Shown here in pieces: positions 17,853-27,388 of a stretch of 64,000 bases of DNA. The translations under genes and the position numbers were made by a program. Positions within the stretch are counted from its first letter, which is position 1; every line of letters begins with the position of its first letter. Under the pieces are notes generated by a model. That model saw only the letters and a program-made list of their open reading frames with translations, did not search any database and was not told where the DNA came from. This stretch comes from Rubellimicrobium mesophilum DSM 19309 (GTDB taxonomy: Bacteria > Pseudomonadota > Alphaproteobacteria > Rhodobacterales > Rhodobacteraceae), in NCBI RefSeq assembly GCF_000600335.2, contig NZ_KK088558.1:17155-81154 (forward strand). Reading direction: 5' to 3'.

Positions 17853-19528
17853 TCACTGGACCCAGGCCTCGGACATCACCCACTTGTACTGGTTCGAGAA
17901 CATGTAGTTCCCGACCCGCGTGGACAGGAAGTCGATGGACTTGGGCGTGAAGAGCGGCACGACCGGCGCCTCCTCCATGAAGGCCTGGTCGATCTTGGCC
18001 CATTCCGCGTTCGCCGCCTCCGGGTCCGTCACGGCGAGCTCCATGGCCGCCTGCATCCGGGCGTCCAGCTCCTCGTTGCAGTAGCCCGAGATGTTGACCG
18101 AGGCATCCGACCCCGGATGGAACGAGGCGCAGGACAGCAGCACGTTCAGGAAGTTCGAGGCCGCCGGGTAGTCCTGGTACCACTGGCTGACGCTGATCTG
18201 GACGTTGTTGTTGGTGTTCTGGATGTAGGTGAACTGGATGTTCGAGGAGATGGCGTTGACGCTCGCGTTGTAGCCCAGGTCGGTCAGCACCGACTGGAGA
18301 TAGGTCCCCACCCCGCGCGAGACGGTGGTGTCCTCGACCACGACCGTCACGTCCTGCCCGGCGGTCCCGGACTCCTCGACGAGGGCGCGGGCCTTGTCCA
18401 TGTCCGGCGCGGTCCAGGCCGTGCCGGGGTTCTGGGTGTAGACGCAGGAATCCTCGTGCCCCGGGAAGCCGGGCGGCAGGATCTGGCAGACGGGCTGCGC
18501 GAGAACCGGCCCGCCGAAGACCTGCACCAGCGCGTTGCGGTCCACCGCGTAGTTCAGCGCCTGCCGCACCCGCACGTCGTCGAAGGGGGCCATGTTCACG
18601 TTCATCGGCGCATACCAGAAGGCGGTCAGCGGATTGACGTGCACCTGCTCGGCGTATTGCGTCCCGATCTCGTTCAGGCGGTCGGCCGGGGGCTGGTCGA
18701 ACATCCAGTCCGCCTGCCCGTTCTGCACCGCCGTCACCTGCGCCTCGTCGGTCAGGCCGAAGCCGTACTCGATCCGGTCGACGTAGCCGTCGGGCTGGGC
18801 GTCCTGGCTCCACTCCTTGAAGTGGGGGTTGCGCACCATCACGAGGCTTTCGTTCGGGTTGTAGCTCTCGAAATAGTAGGGACCGGTGCCGGGGATCGGG
18901 TTCACGCCCGCGTCGGTGGCCGGCGTCTCGGCGGGCAGGATCACCGCATGGGGACCGAGATCTTGAGCAGGAACTCCGGGTCCGGCGCCACGAGGTTGAT
19001 CGTCACCGTCCGCGCCGCCTCGTCGCCCACCACGCCGCCCTCGAGCGTGCAGTCGGCGGGCGAGGACAGGCAGGCGTCCGCGCCCACGATCCCGTTGTAG
19101 AAGGTCCCCGAGGTCGGGCCCGAGATCTTGAAGATGCGCTGGAACGAGGCGACCACGTCGTCCACACCCACGTCGCTCCCGTCCGAGAACTTGAGGCCGT
19201 CGCGCAGGTGGAAGACGTAGGTCTTGCCGTCGTTGGTGGGCTGCGGGACCTCGGTGGCGAGATCGGCCACCACGACGCCGCCTTCCTCGCCGGCGGCCTT
19301 CTTGAAGGTCAGGAGCCCGTCGTAGACGAGCTGCATCACCTGCCAGTACTGCGCGGTGTAGTTGATCTGGGGGTCGATGGTGCCGCCCGCCGCGCTGGCC
19401 ACCAGCCGGAGCGTGCCGCCCCGGTGCTGCTGCATCAGCTCCTCGCGCGACTGCGCGGAGGCGGCGAGCGCCGTGGTGGACAGCAGCGCGGCGCCGACGA
19501 GGGCGGCGCGTCCCGTGCGCAAGGTCAT
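17853..19528 (-). CDS. Peptide ABC transporter substrate-binding protein (apparent frameshift)
   Basis: This is a periplasmic SBP family 5 protein (DppA/OppA type) of about 558 residues, with a signal peptide ([25 protein letters not shown], cleavage after about residue 24). It has the family motifs [10 protein letters not shown] and [11 protein letters not shown]. The frame breaks at the G-run 18950-18953; adding one G rejoins ...K-I-S-V-P to H-A-V-I-L-P-A. Its ATG overlaps the proline iminopeptidase stop, and GAGGGGA lies upstream as ribosome site. It captures peptides for the DppBCDF-like transporter downstream. Confidence 0.9.
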
Positions 19529-20460
19529 TGGTGGATCCCCTCTGTTGTTCTGGTCGTCGTCGCGCCGTCGCCGTCCACCTCGTCCAGGAAGGCGGCCACG
19601 GCAGCCAGGCAGGCGTCCTTCTCCTCCACGTGCGGCATGTGGCTCGACTCCTCGAAGATCGTCCACCGCACGTCGGGGATGCGGTCGGCGTAGGGCCGCA
19701 CGCAGGCGTCGGTCGCCTCGTCGTGGCGGCCGGAGATCAGGAGCGTCGGCACCGCGATCCGGTCGAGGCGGTCCTCGATGGTCCAGGTCTTCAGGGTGCC
19801 GATGACGTGGAACTCCGACGGCCCGTTCATGGTGTGGTAGACGGTCGGGTCCTCGGCGATGGCGTCGAAGGTGCGCTGCACCTCGGGCGGGTTGGGCACC
19901 ACCCGGCAGACATGGCGCCCGTTGAAGACCTCGACGGCCTTCGTGTACTCGGGGTCGTCCGTCGTGCCCGCCCTCTCGTGCCGGAGGAGCGTCGCCTGCA
20001 CCTCGGGCGGGAGCATCTCGCGAAGGCGGTTGGCCTCCGCCACCCAGGTGACCATGCTGGCGGGGGAGTCCGCGATCACGAGGGACCGAAGGCCCCCGGG
20101 CCGCCGCACCGCGTGCTCGGCCGCGAGCATCCCGCCCCAGGACTGGCCCAGCACGGCGTAGCGGTCCTGGACTCCGAGGTGCCGGAGCAGGTTGTCGAGC
20201 TCGGAGAGGAACAGGTCCACCGTCCAGACCTCGGGCCCGGCGCCCCGCAGGTGGGTGGAGCGGCCGTTGCCGATCTGGTCGTAGTGGATCACGGCCCGCC
20301 CCGTCTCCGCGAGGTCCGCGAAGGACAGCACATAGTCGTGGGTGCAGCCCGGCCCGCCATGCAGGACGACCAGGGGCGTCCTGCCCGACCCGAGATCGCC
20401 CGTGACCCGGTACCACGTCTCGTGCGCGCCGAACGGAGCGCGGCCCTCCCGCACCGACAT
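19525..20460 (-). CDS. Proline iminopeptidase-like alpha/beta hydrolase
   Basis: This 311-residue serine hydrolase releases N-terminal proline or similar residues from peptides. The oxyanion motif H-G-G-P-G-C is near residue 34, the nucleophile elbow is G-Q-S-W-G-G, and the catalytic acid and His are expected in I-S-G-R-H-D and S-S-H-M-P-H. The ATG at 20460 is preferred because GGGAG lies 10 bases upstream and a candidate promoter overlaps the alternative ATG at 20493. It is the first gene of the peptide-import operon, so it probably acts on the imported peptides. Confidence 0.87.
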   Translation of the reverse strand: MSVREGRAPFGAHETWYRVTGDLGSGRTPLVVLHGGPGCTHDYVLSFADLAETGRAVIHYDQIGNGRSTHLRGAGPEVWTVDLFLSELDNLLRHLGVQDRYAVLGQSWGGMLAAEHAVRRPGGLRSLVIADSPASMVTWVAEANRLREMLPPEVQATLLRHERAGTTDDPEYTKAVEVFNGRHVCRVVPNPPEVQRTFDAIAEDPTVYHTMNGPSEFHVIGTLKTWTIEDRLDRIAVPTLLISGRHDEATDACVRPYADRIPDVRWTIFEESSHMPHVEEKDACLAAVAAFLDEVDGDGATTTRTTEGIHQ

Positions 20461-20489
20461 CCACCGCTCTCCCTGTTGTTCTTGCTTGA

Positions 20490-20518
20490 ACATCCGGGCT
20501 TCCCGTCGAATCTGTCAA
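20490..20518 (-). promoter_or_regulatory. Candidate sigma-70 promoter for the peptide operon
   Basis: On the minus strand TTGACA (20518-20513) and GGATGT (20495-20490) are separated by 17 bases. The -35 box is perfect and the -10 box is weak. It would start transcription about 20 bases before the preferred start codon of the iminopeptidase gene. Confidence 0.4.
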
Positions 20519-20690
20519 GCGTGATCGGTGGCCGTTCCGCGACGGCACCCGGCTTGCCCCGCATGGCAGGCCGTGATCAAGGCGCAGGCGCCCAGGATGC
20601 GTCGGAGCGATGGTTGCCCCTACACGTCCCTGGCCGGGCCGTCCTATGCTGGGCCGGCGCTGCGCGACCAACCTGCAGGTGACGCCCCAC

Positions 20691-22343
20691 ATGAACGACC
20701 ATCCAGACCCCTTTCCCTTCGAGGAGCTGTGCCGCGACCTGGCCCTTCGCCTCACGGGGCGCCCCAGCGTGACGGGGACGCCCGACGAGGCCGGCTTCGG
20801 CCCGTGGCTCGCGGAGATCCTGACGGCGGAGAGCCGCCTTGGCCCGACGGCGGAGGTCTGGACCTTTCCCGTCGAGGAAGGCGACCCGAGGCTCTGCGTC
20901 GCCTGCATGGTCCGGGGATCGGGCCGCGCGACGGTCCTCCTGACCGGGCACTACGACACGGTCACGACCTCGGACTACGGCGACCTCGAAGAGGTCGCGC
21001 TGCGGCCGGAGGAGCTGGCGCCCCGTCTGCGCGCGCGGCTCGAAAGCGCGCGGCCCGGCTCGGCCGAATGGCTCGCCCGCGAGGATCTGGCCTCCGGGCG
21101 CTTCCTGCCCGGACGCGGCCTTCTCGACATGAAGGCCGGGCTGGCCGCGGGGCTGTCGGCCATGGCCGCCTTCGCCGCCGACCCTCGGGCGCGCGGCAAC
21201 CTCCTCTTCATCGCCGTCCCGGACGAGGAGAACGCCTCCGCCGGCGCGCGCCGGGCGGCGGTCGAACTCGGGCCGCTGGCGCGGGAGCGTGGCCTGGAGA
21301 TCCGGCTGGCGGTCAACCTCGACGCCATCGCCGACGACGGCGACGGGACCGCCGGTCGAGTCGTCGCCCTGGGGACCGTCGGCAAGGTGCTCCCCACTGC
21401 CTTCGTCGTCGGCGCCCCGGTCCACAGCGGCTTCCCGCTCCGGGGCCTCAACGCCGCTGTCCTGGCGGCCGCGCTGGCGCAGCGCCTCGAATGGGCGCCC
21501 GAGCTGACGGACGAGACCGCCGCCGAGCCCGGGACCCCGGTCAGCCTCCTGTCCCTCAAGGACGGCAAGGCGGGCTACGACGTGACCACGCCCGGCACCG
21601 CCTTCGCCTACTGGAACGTGCTCAACCACCGCCGCGACCCCGCGCGGGTCCTCGACATCGTGGAGGCGCTGGCCCGCGAGGCGGTGCGGGCCTGCGTCGA
21701 GGATCTGCACGCCAGGGCCCTGAGATCCGGGCAGCCCTCGGGCCCGATCGCCACCGCGCCCGAGGTCCCGATCCTGCGCTACAGCCAGCTCCTCGCCCGC
21801 GTGCGCGCGACCGACGCCGCCATCGACCAGGCCGTCGCGGCGGAGGGGGCCCGTCTCGCCGCGACGGGGATGCCGTTCCCGGACATATGCCAGGTCCTCA
21901 CGGCCATGCTCTGGACGCGGTCGGGCCTGTCCGGCCCCGCCATCGTCCTCGGCCTGGGCTCGACCCCCTACCTCGCCACCGAGCTCGCCGACCCCCGGAC
22001 CCGCGCCGACATAGACGCCCTCCTGGCCGAGGCGCCGGCCCGCCATGGGACCAGCCTCCACGCGGTGGACTACTTCGCCGGCATCTCTGACATGAGCTTC
22101 TTCGGCCAGGGCGATGCCGGGGCCTTCGCCCGGCTCGCCCCCGAGACCCCGGCCTGGGATACCTGCGTGAGGCTCGGGCCCTCGAGCCTCGCCGGGGTGC
22201 CGACCGTCAACCTCGGGCCCTGGGGCCGAGACTACCACACCCCGCTCGAGCGCATCGAGGCCGACTACGGCTTCCGCGTCCTGCCGCGCCTTCTGTTCGA
22301 CCTCGCCACGCGGGTCCTGCGGTCAGGAGGCGTGACGACCTAG
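20691..22343 (+). CDS. RocB-like M20 zinc peptidase
   Basis: This 550-residue metallopeptidase-fold protein has the M20 metal-binding motif G-H-Y-D-T-V near residue 86, G-R-G-L-L-D-M-K-A-G near 144, and the catalytic Glu pair in V-P-D-E-E-N. Insertions and length match the RocB group, named from arginine use in Bacillus, whose reaction is not known. The ATG at 20691 is chosen because the fold begins there. Being followed by an acetylpolyamine amidohydrolase and a carbamoylputrescine-amidase-like gene suggests a role in arginine/polyamine or amide breakdown; the substrate is unknown. Confidence 0.78.
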   Translation: MNDHPDPFPFEELCRDLALRLTGRPSVTGTPDEAGFGPWLAEILTAESRLGPTAEVWTFPVEEGDPRLCVACMVRGSGRATVLLTGHYDTVTTSDYGDLEEVALRPEELAPRLRARLESARPGSAEWLAREDLASGRFLPGRGLLDMKAGLAAGLSAMAAFAADPRARGNLLFIAVPDEENASAGARRAAVELGPLARERGLEIRLAVNLDAIADDGDGTAGRVVALGTVGKVLPTAFVVGAPVHSGFPLRGLNAAVLAAALAQRLEWAPELTDETAAEPGTPVSLLSLKDGKAGYDVTTPGTAFAYWNVLNHRRDPARVLDIVEALAREAVRACVEDLHARALRSGQPSGPIATAPEVPILRYSQLLARVRATDAAIDQAVAAEGARLAATGMPFPDICQVLTAMLWTRSGLSGPAIVLGLGSTPYLATELADPRTRADIDALLAEAPARHGTSLHAVDYFAGISDMSFFGQGDAGAFARLAPETPAWDTCVRLGPSSLAGVPTVNLGPWGRDYHTPLERIEADYGFRVLPRLLFDLATRVLRSGGVTT

Positions 22344-22406
22344 CGCGCGACCCTTGCCCGTCCCGGCCAACTCGCGCAGGTTCCCCGGAACCATCAGGGA
22401 GCCGCC

Positions 22407-23438
22407 ATGAGGACCTTCTTCAGCGAGGATCACCGCCTGCACTTCCCGCAGGCCGAGCTGTCGGGGGGCGAGTTCGTCACCCCCTACGAGCGGCCGTCCC
22501 GGGTCGAATACATCCTGGGTCAGCTCAAGGAGCGCCGGCTGGGCGAGATCGTGGCGCCCGGGCCGGTGGACATGGGGCCTGCCGAACGGCTGCTCGACGC
22601 GGGCTTCCTGCGGTTCCTGGAGACGGCCTACGACGAGTGGAAGGCGGCGGGCCAGGGGGGAGAGGTCATCGCGGCGGGGATGCCCACGCGGCGCCAGCGC
22701 CACGACCGCATCCCCCGCAACATCGACGGCAAGGTGGAATACTACTGCCACGCCAGCGAGACGGCGATCACCGGCGGCACTTGGCGGGCGGCGCAGTCGT
22801 CGCTCGCCTCGGCGCAGGCGGCGCAGCGCGAGGTCGCGGGTGGCGCGCGGGGCGCCTTCGCGCTCTGCCGCCCGCCGGGGCACCATGCGACGAGCGACCA
22901 GTACGGCGGCTACTGCTTCATCAATAACGCCGCCGTGGTGGCCGAGATGTTCCGCATGGGCGGCGCGCGGCGCGTGACGGTGCTCGATGTCGACTTCCAC
23001 CATGGGAACGGCACGCAGGACATCTTCTGGCGGCGCGGCGACGTGATGTTCGCCTCGATCCACGGCGACCCGCTGGACGCCTATCCCTACTTCGCGGGTT
23101 ACGCCGACGAGATCGGCGAGGGCGAGGGGAAGGGACCAACCTCAACGTGCCGGCTCCCGCCGGGCACCGGCTACGGCCCCTGGGCCGAGGCGCTGGATGG
23201 GCTGATCGCGCGCATCCGCGACTGGGGCGCCGAGGCGCTGGTCGTGTCGCTGGGCGTGGACGCCTACAAGGACGACCCGATCAGCTTCTTCAAGCTCGAC
23301 AGCCCCGATTTCCTCGACTGCGGCCGGCGGATCGGGCGCATGGGCCTGCCCACCGTGTTCTGCATGGAAGGCGGCTACGCCATCGAGCAGGTCGGCGTGA
23401 ACACGGTCAACGTGCTGGAAGGGTTCGAGGATGCGTGA
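22407..23438 (+). CDS. aphA: Acetylpolyamine amidohydrolase, histone-deacetylase family (short out-of-frame segment)
   Basis: This 343-residue zinc deacetylase removes acetyl groups from polyamines. It has the catalytic blocks R-P-P-G-H-H (about 152), G-Y-C-F-I-N-N-A-A, the zinc motif D-V-D-F-H-H-G-N-G-T-Q and the late E-G-G-Y. About ten codons (23135-23164) are out of frame: one G is missing in 23132-23134 and one extra lies in 23162-23164. The corrected reading restores T-N-L-N-V-P, conserved in the family. It overlaps the next gene by eight bases. The combination with a nitrilase and a convergent potABCD set points to polyamine use. Confidence 0.88.
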   Translation: MRTFFSEDHRLHFPQAELSGGEFVTPYERPSRVEYILGQLKERRLGEIVAPGPVDMGPAERLLDAGFLRFLETAYDEWKAAGQGGEVIAAGMPTRRQRHDRIPRNIDGKVEYYCHASETAITGGTWRAAQSSLASAQAAQREVAGGARGAFALCRPPGHHATSDQYGGYCFINNAAVVAEMFRMGGARRVTVLDVDFHHGNGTQDIFWRRGDVMFASIHGDPLDAYPYFAGYADEIGEGEGKGPTSTCRLPPGTGYGPWAEALDGLIARIRDWGAEALVVSLGVDAYKDDPISFFKLDSPDFLDCGRRIGRMGLPTVFCMEGGYAIEQVGVNTVNVLEGFEDA

Positions 23439-24288
23439 GCTGACGGTCGCTGCCCCGCAGTTCGCCGCCTCCGAGGAGCCGGAGGAGAACGCCGACAAGG
23501 CCGAGGCGATGGTGCGGGAAGCTGCGGCGCGCGGGGCGCGCCTCATCCTCCTGCAGGAGCTGTTCGAGTCGCGCTACTTCTGCGTGACCGAGAACCCGCG
23601 CTACCTCGCGCTCGCCCGGCCCTTCGAGGGCAACCCCCTCGTGGCGCGCTTCGCGGCGCTCGCCGGGGAGCTGGGCGTCGTGCTGCCGATCCCGTTCTTC
23701 GAGGCGGCGGGGCAGGCGCATTTCAACTCGGTCGCCATGGCGGACGCGGACGGACGGGTCCTCGGCCTCTACCGCAAGAGCCACATCCCGCAGGGTCCGG
23801 GCTACGAGGAGAAGTTCTATTTCTCCCCGGGCGATACCGGGTTCCGGGTCTGGGACACCGCGGTCGGGCGCATCGGCATCGCGATCTGCTGGGACCAGTG
23901 GTTCCCGGAAACGGCCCGGGCCGATGGCGCTGATGGGGCGGGAGCTGCTCCTCTACCCCTCCGCCATCGGCAGCGAGCCCGAGGCGCCGGGCTACGACAG
24001 CCAGCCGCATTGGGAGACGGTCATGCGCGGCCACGCGGCGGCGAACCTCATGCCGGTGGTGGCGTCGAACCGGATCGGCGCGGAGCCGCAGGGCGGGCGC
24101 GAGGTGGTCTTCTACGGCTCGTCCTCGTGGCCGGACCGACCGGCGAGGTACTGGCGCGGGGCGGCCGGGACCGCGAGGAGATCGTCCTGGCGACGCTGGA
24201 CCTCGACGCCTGCGCCGAGATGCGGCGCGGCTGGGGCCTGTTCCGCGACCGGAGGCCCGACCTCTACGGGCGGCTGGCCGGGCTCTAG
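23431..24288 (+). CDS. aguB: N-carbamoylputrescine amidase-like nitrilase (two compensating indels)
   Basis: This carbon-nitrogen hydrolase of about 285 residues would turn N-carbamoylputrescine into putrescine. The Glu-Lys-Cys triad is visible: L-L-Q-E-L-F, Y-R-K-S-H-I-P and I-C-W-D-Q-W-F-P-E. The frame is lost between 23921 (one extra C) and about 24125 (one missing T). The alternate frame there encodes conserved sequence (L-L-L-Y-P-S-A-I-G-S-E-P) and the original frame returns for the C-terminus. Substrate assignment rests on similarity to the AguB branch and on the polyamine neighbours. Confidence 0.85.
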   Translation: MRELTVAAPQFAASEEPEENADKAEAMVREAAARGARLILLQELFESRYFCVTENPRYLALARPFEGNPLVARFAALAGELGVVLPIPFFEAAGQAHFNSVAMADADGRVLGLYRKSHIPQGPGYEEKFYFSPGDTGFRVWDTAVGRIGIAICWDQWFPETARADGADGAGAAPLPLRHRQRARGAGLRQPAALGDGHARPRGGEPHAGGGVEPDRRGAAGRARGGLLRLVLVAGPTGEVLARGGRDREEIVLATLDLDACAEMRRGWGLFRDRRPDLYGRLAGL

Positions 24289-24305
24289 GATTCGGCCCTC
24301 CGTAG

Positions 24306-24367
24306 GGTGCGCGGACGGCGCACCGGGCAGCGACGGGCCGGCCGACGTGGTGCACGGACGGCGCACC
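24306..24367. repeat. Pair of REP-like hairpins downstream of aguB
   Basis: Two 19-base units, GGTGCGCGGACGGCGCACC (24306-24324) and GGTGCACGGACGGCGCACC (24349-24367), differ at one base, and each is internally self-complementary. They are flanked by AGGGTGC and GCACCCT in opposite senses, giving an inverted pair typical of REP-type intergenic repeats. They may stabilise or end the transcript. Confidence 0.6.
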
Positions 24368-24413
24368 CTGCGGCTCGCGCCCTCTGCCGCGACCGGCGCG
24401 ATTTCCCGCAGCC

Positions 24414-24491
24414 GTTAACGGTTTCTCAACCTTTCCCTGCCATGGTGACCCTGTCCCTGGGTCGCCGCCCGGCGGGGTAGGGGGAGCTGCG
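24414..24491 (+). repeat. Intergenic 78-bp element, copy 2 of 4
   Basis: This copy is the closest to copy 1 (74 of 78 bases identical) and sits in the convergent gap between aguB and potD. TTAA at 24415-24418 and TCAA at 24426-24429 are separated by 7 bases. The mini-frame runs from ATG 24442 to TAG 24480. In the hairpin, CTGGG replaces CCGGG, which keeps pairing in RNA through a U-G pair. Confidence 0.85.
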
Positions 24492-24539
24492 TCCTCCGCC
24501 TGGGCCGCCCGCGTCACCGGACGCCACCCTCGAAGGGGT

Positions 24540-24562
24540 GCGGGGGCGCCGACCGCCCCCGC
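24540..24562. terminator. GC hairpin downstream of potD
   Basis: GCGGGGGCG (24540-24548) pairs perfectly with CGCCCCCGC (24554-24562) around a 5-base loop, ten bases past the potD stop codon on the minus strand. It lacks a T-tract, so it may work as an end-protecting or Rho-assisted terminator rather than an intrinsic one. Confidence 0.4.
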
Positions 24563-24571
24563 GTCGTCGCC

Positions 24572-25597
24572 TCAGCTCTGAAGCTCGGTCCAGATCCGCG
24601 TGTAGAGGTCGTTCGCCGAGGGTGGGCAGGTGGGGAGGAAGTGGCCGTTGGCCTTGAACTCCTCGGGGATGACGATCTCGGGGGCGTCGCGCATCTCGGG
24701 GTCCATGAACTCCTCGGAACCCGTGATGCCGTTGGCGTAGCGGGCGAAGTTGGAGATCAGCGCGGCGTTCTCGGGCGCCATGATGAAGTTGAGGAACTCA
24801 TAGGCCTCGTCCACGTTCTGCGCGTCCGACAGCAGCGCGACCGAGTCCATCCAGAGGGGATAGCCCTCCTTCGGGTAGCCGTACTGGACCGGCGGGTTGT
24901 TGAGCCGCGCCCGCATCGTCGGGCCGTTCCAGGTCAGCGCCGCCATGATGTCGTTGGCCGAGAGCTTGGCCTCGGAGTCGTAGTCCATGGACAGCCAATG
25001 GGGCTTGGCGTCCATCAGCATGTCGCGGACCCGCTTGAGCACGTCGAGGTCCTCGGTGCAGAGCTCGCCGCCCTGGTTGAGGATGGCAAGAGCCATGACG
25101 TCGCTCATCTCGGGCACGACGTTGATCTTGCCCTCCAGCTCCGCCGGCGGGTGGAAGATCACGTCCGAGGTGTTGATGTCGCCGGAATAGGCCGAGGTGT
25201 TCACGGCGACCGCCGTCGAGCCCCATTGCCACGGGATCGTGTAGCGGCGGCCGGGGTCCCAGTCCACGTCCACCCATTCGGGCGCGATGTTGGCGTGGTT
25301 GGGCAGCTTCGAGAGGTCGAGCTCCTGGATCAGGCCCTGCTCGACATAGACGGGGACCATGTGGGCCGAGGGGACCACGAGGTCGAAGCCATGGCCGCCG
25401 GCCGAGATCTTGGCGAGCGCGGTGTCGTTCGAGTCGTAGTCGGTGATGGTGACGTCGATGCCCGTCTCGGCCTCGAACTTCTCGATCATCTCGGGCGAGG
25501 TGTAGTCGCCCCAGTTGTAGAGCTGGAGCTGCCGGTCCTGGGCGGCCGCCCCGGTGGCAAGCGCGGCCAGCGCGGTGGTGAGGAGCAGTTTCGTCAT
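24572..25597 (-). CDS. potD: Spermidine/putrescine-binding periplasmic protein, PotD/PotF type
   Basis: This 341-residue SBP has a signal peptide ending at A-T-G-A-A-A-Q (about residue 19). The mature start (LQLYNWGDYTSPEMIEKFE) is the classic polyamine-binding protein opening, followed by F-D-L-V-V-P-S and the P-W-Q-W-G-S-T hinge. It is last in the operon amidase-potA-potB-potC-potD. Polyamine specificity is inferred from family and from the facing aphA/aguB genes. Confidence 0.9.
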   Translation of the reverse strand: MTKLLLTTALAALATGAAAQDRQLQLYNWGDYTSPEMIEKFEAETGIDVTITDYDSNDTALAKISAGGHGFDLVVPSAHMVPVYVEQGLIQELDLSKLPNHANIAPEWVDVDWDPGRRYTIPWQWGSTAVAVNTSAYSGDINTSDVIFHPPAELEGKINVVPEMSDVMALAILNQGGELCTEDLDVLKRVRDMLMDAKPHWLSMDYDSEAKLSANDIMAALTWNGPTMRARLNNPPVQYGYPKEGYPLWMDSVALLSDAQNVDEAYEFLNFIMAPENAALISNFARYANGITGSEEFMDPEMRDAPEIVIPEEFKANGHFLPTCPPSANDLYTRIWTELQS

Positions 25598-25622
25598 GGG
25601 GTCTCCCTTGGTGATGCGGGTC

Positions 25623-26478
25623 TCAGGCCCGCTTGCGCGTGATGAGGAAGAAGGCGGTCAGCAGCGCCAGCGTGATGGCGAGGAGCACGGCCGAGATGGC
25701 GTTGACCTCGGGCGTGAGCGTCCGGCGGAACTGGCCCAGCATATAGGTGGCGAGCGTGTCCTGCCCTGCCGACTTGACGAACTCGGTGATGACCACGTCG
25801 TCGAGCGAGATGACGAAGGCCAGCATCGCCCCGGCGATGATCCCCGGCATTAGCAGCGGCAGCGTGATGCGCCGGAAGGCCTGGACGGGCGTGGCGTAGA
25901 GGTCCGCCGCCGCGAGCTCGAGCGTGCGGTCCATGTTCTCCAGGCGCGCGCGGATCGGCAGGTAGGCGAAGGGGATGCAGAAGGCGGAATGCGCCAGCAT
26001 CAGGTAGCCCAGGCCCTGATAGCCCGTGGAGGAGCGGATCACGCCGAAGACGATGAGGAGCGAGACCGCCGTCACGATCTCGGGCACCATCAGCGGCTGG
26101 TTGATGAGGGCGTAGATCGCCGTGCGGCCCCGGAAGCGGCCCTGCCGGGCGGTGCCGAGCGCGGCCAGCGTGGCGACCGCCGTCGAGGCCACGGCCGCCG
26201 TGGTGGCGATGAGGAGGGAGCGGACGGCGGCCTCCTGCACGGCCTCGTTCTCCCAGGCGTCGTGGTACCACTTGAGCGAGAGGCCGCCCCCATTCGGACA
26301 TCGAGTTCAGCTCGTTGAACGAGAAGATCACGAGCGTTGCGATGGGGAGGTAGAGGATCGCGAAGGCCAGGACGGCGATGGCGCCGAAGCCGGGCAGGCG
26401 CGTGACCGAGAAGGCGCGCGGCCGGGCGGGCGCGGCGGCGGGGCTGTCCAAGGCGCCGGTCAGGGGCGTGTCAGCCAT
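25623..26478 (-). CDS. potC: Polyamine ABC transporter permease, PotC type (apparent frameshift)
   Basis: This is an inner-membrane permease of about 284 residues. The first helix (FGAIAVLAFAILYLPIATLVI) and F-S-F-N-E-L-N-S-M-S-E-W-G are in one frame and the remaining five helices in another. The break is the run 26287-26291, five C on the plus strand where four restore the reading W-G-G-L-S-L-K-W-Y, conserved in PotC. The EAA loop is A-A-A-D-L-Y-A-T-P-V-Q-A-F. Its ATG overlaps the end of potB by eight bases. Confidence 0.88.
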
Positions 26479-27385
26479 CGCGCCCCTCCCGCGCCGAGAC
26501 GCGCACATAGACCAGGAGCGCCGCCGTCACCACGAGGAGGAGCAGCATCGAGAGCGCGGCGCCCAGGGGCCAGTTGCGGGCCTGGCCGAACTGGAGCTCG
26601 ATGAAGTTGCCGATCATCATGTTCTTGCCGCCGCCGAGCACCCGCGGCACCACGTAGGAGCCGAGCGCCGGGATGAAGACGAGGATGCTGCCCGCCACGA
26701 TGCCGGGACGGACGATGGGCAGGATCACCTTCCGCAGGAGCGCGAGCCGCGAGGCATAGAGGTCGTAGCCCGCCTCGAGCAGCCGGAAGTCGAAGCGGTC
26801 GATGGCGGCATAGAGCGGAAGCACCATCAGCGGCAGGTAGACATAGGTCATGCCGATCAGCGTGGCCCAGTCGGTGAAGAGGATCTGGATCGGCCGGTCG
26901 ATGAGGCCGAGCCCCGTCAGCGCCGTGTTCAGGAGCCCCTCGTTCCGGATCACCTCCATGATCGCGAAGGTCCGGATGAGGAGGTTGGTCCAGAAGGGGA
27001 TCGTGATGAGGAACAGCCAGAGCCCCCGCGACCGCTCGGGCCTCGTGGCGATGAACCAGGCGGTGGGCAGGCCCAGGACGAAGGTCAGCAGCGTGGTGAC
27101 GACCGAGAGCCAGGCTGAGCGCCAGAAGATCACGAGATGCGCGTCGGCGGCGCTGACGGTGCCGTCGAAGATGTCGCGCTCGAGGAAGACGCCGAACCAG
27201 GCCGCGCCAGAGAGGGGGAGGGTCACGCCGCCGTAGCCGCCCTTGGTCAGGAACGAGAAGACGAGCACCACGAGGAGCGGGCCCGCCGCGCCCACGAGGA
27301 GCAGGAGGAGCGCCGGCGCCGAGAGGAGCCAGCCCGCGCGGGCCCTCCGCCGGGCCGTCGCCATCTCGGCCATGCCCGGGACCAT
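26471..27385 (-). CDS. potB: Polyamine ABC transporter permease, PotB type
   Basis: This 304-residue permease has six helices. The family block I-T-I-P-F-W-T-N-L-L-I-R-T-F-A is intact, and the EAA-type loop reads A-G-Y-D-L-Y-A-S-R. It starts three bases after the potA stop codon. It pairs with PotC as the transmembrane channel. Confidence 0.92.
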   Translation of the reverse strand: MVPGMAEMATARRRARAGWLLSAPALLLLLVGAAGPLLVVLVFSFLTKGGYGGVTLPLSGAAWFGVFLERDIFDGTVSAADAHLVIFWRSAWLSVVTTLLTFVLGLPTAWFIATRPERSRGLWLFLITIPFWTNLLIRTFAIMEVIRNEGLLNTALTGLGLIDRPIQILFTDWATLIGMTYVYLPLMVLPLYAAIDRFDFRLLEAGYDLYASRLALLRKVILPIVRPGIVAGSILVFIPALGSYVVPRVLGGGKNMMIGNFIELQFGQARNWPLGAALSMLLLLVVTAALLVYVRVSAREGRDG

Positions 27386-27388
27386 GCC

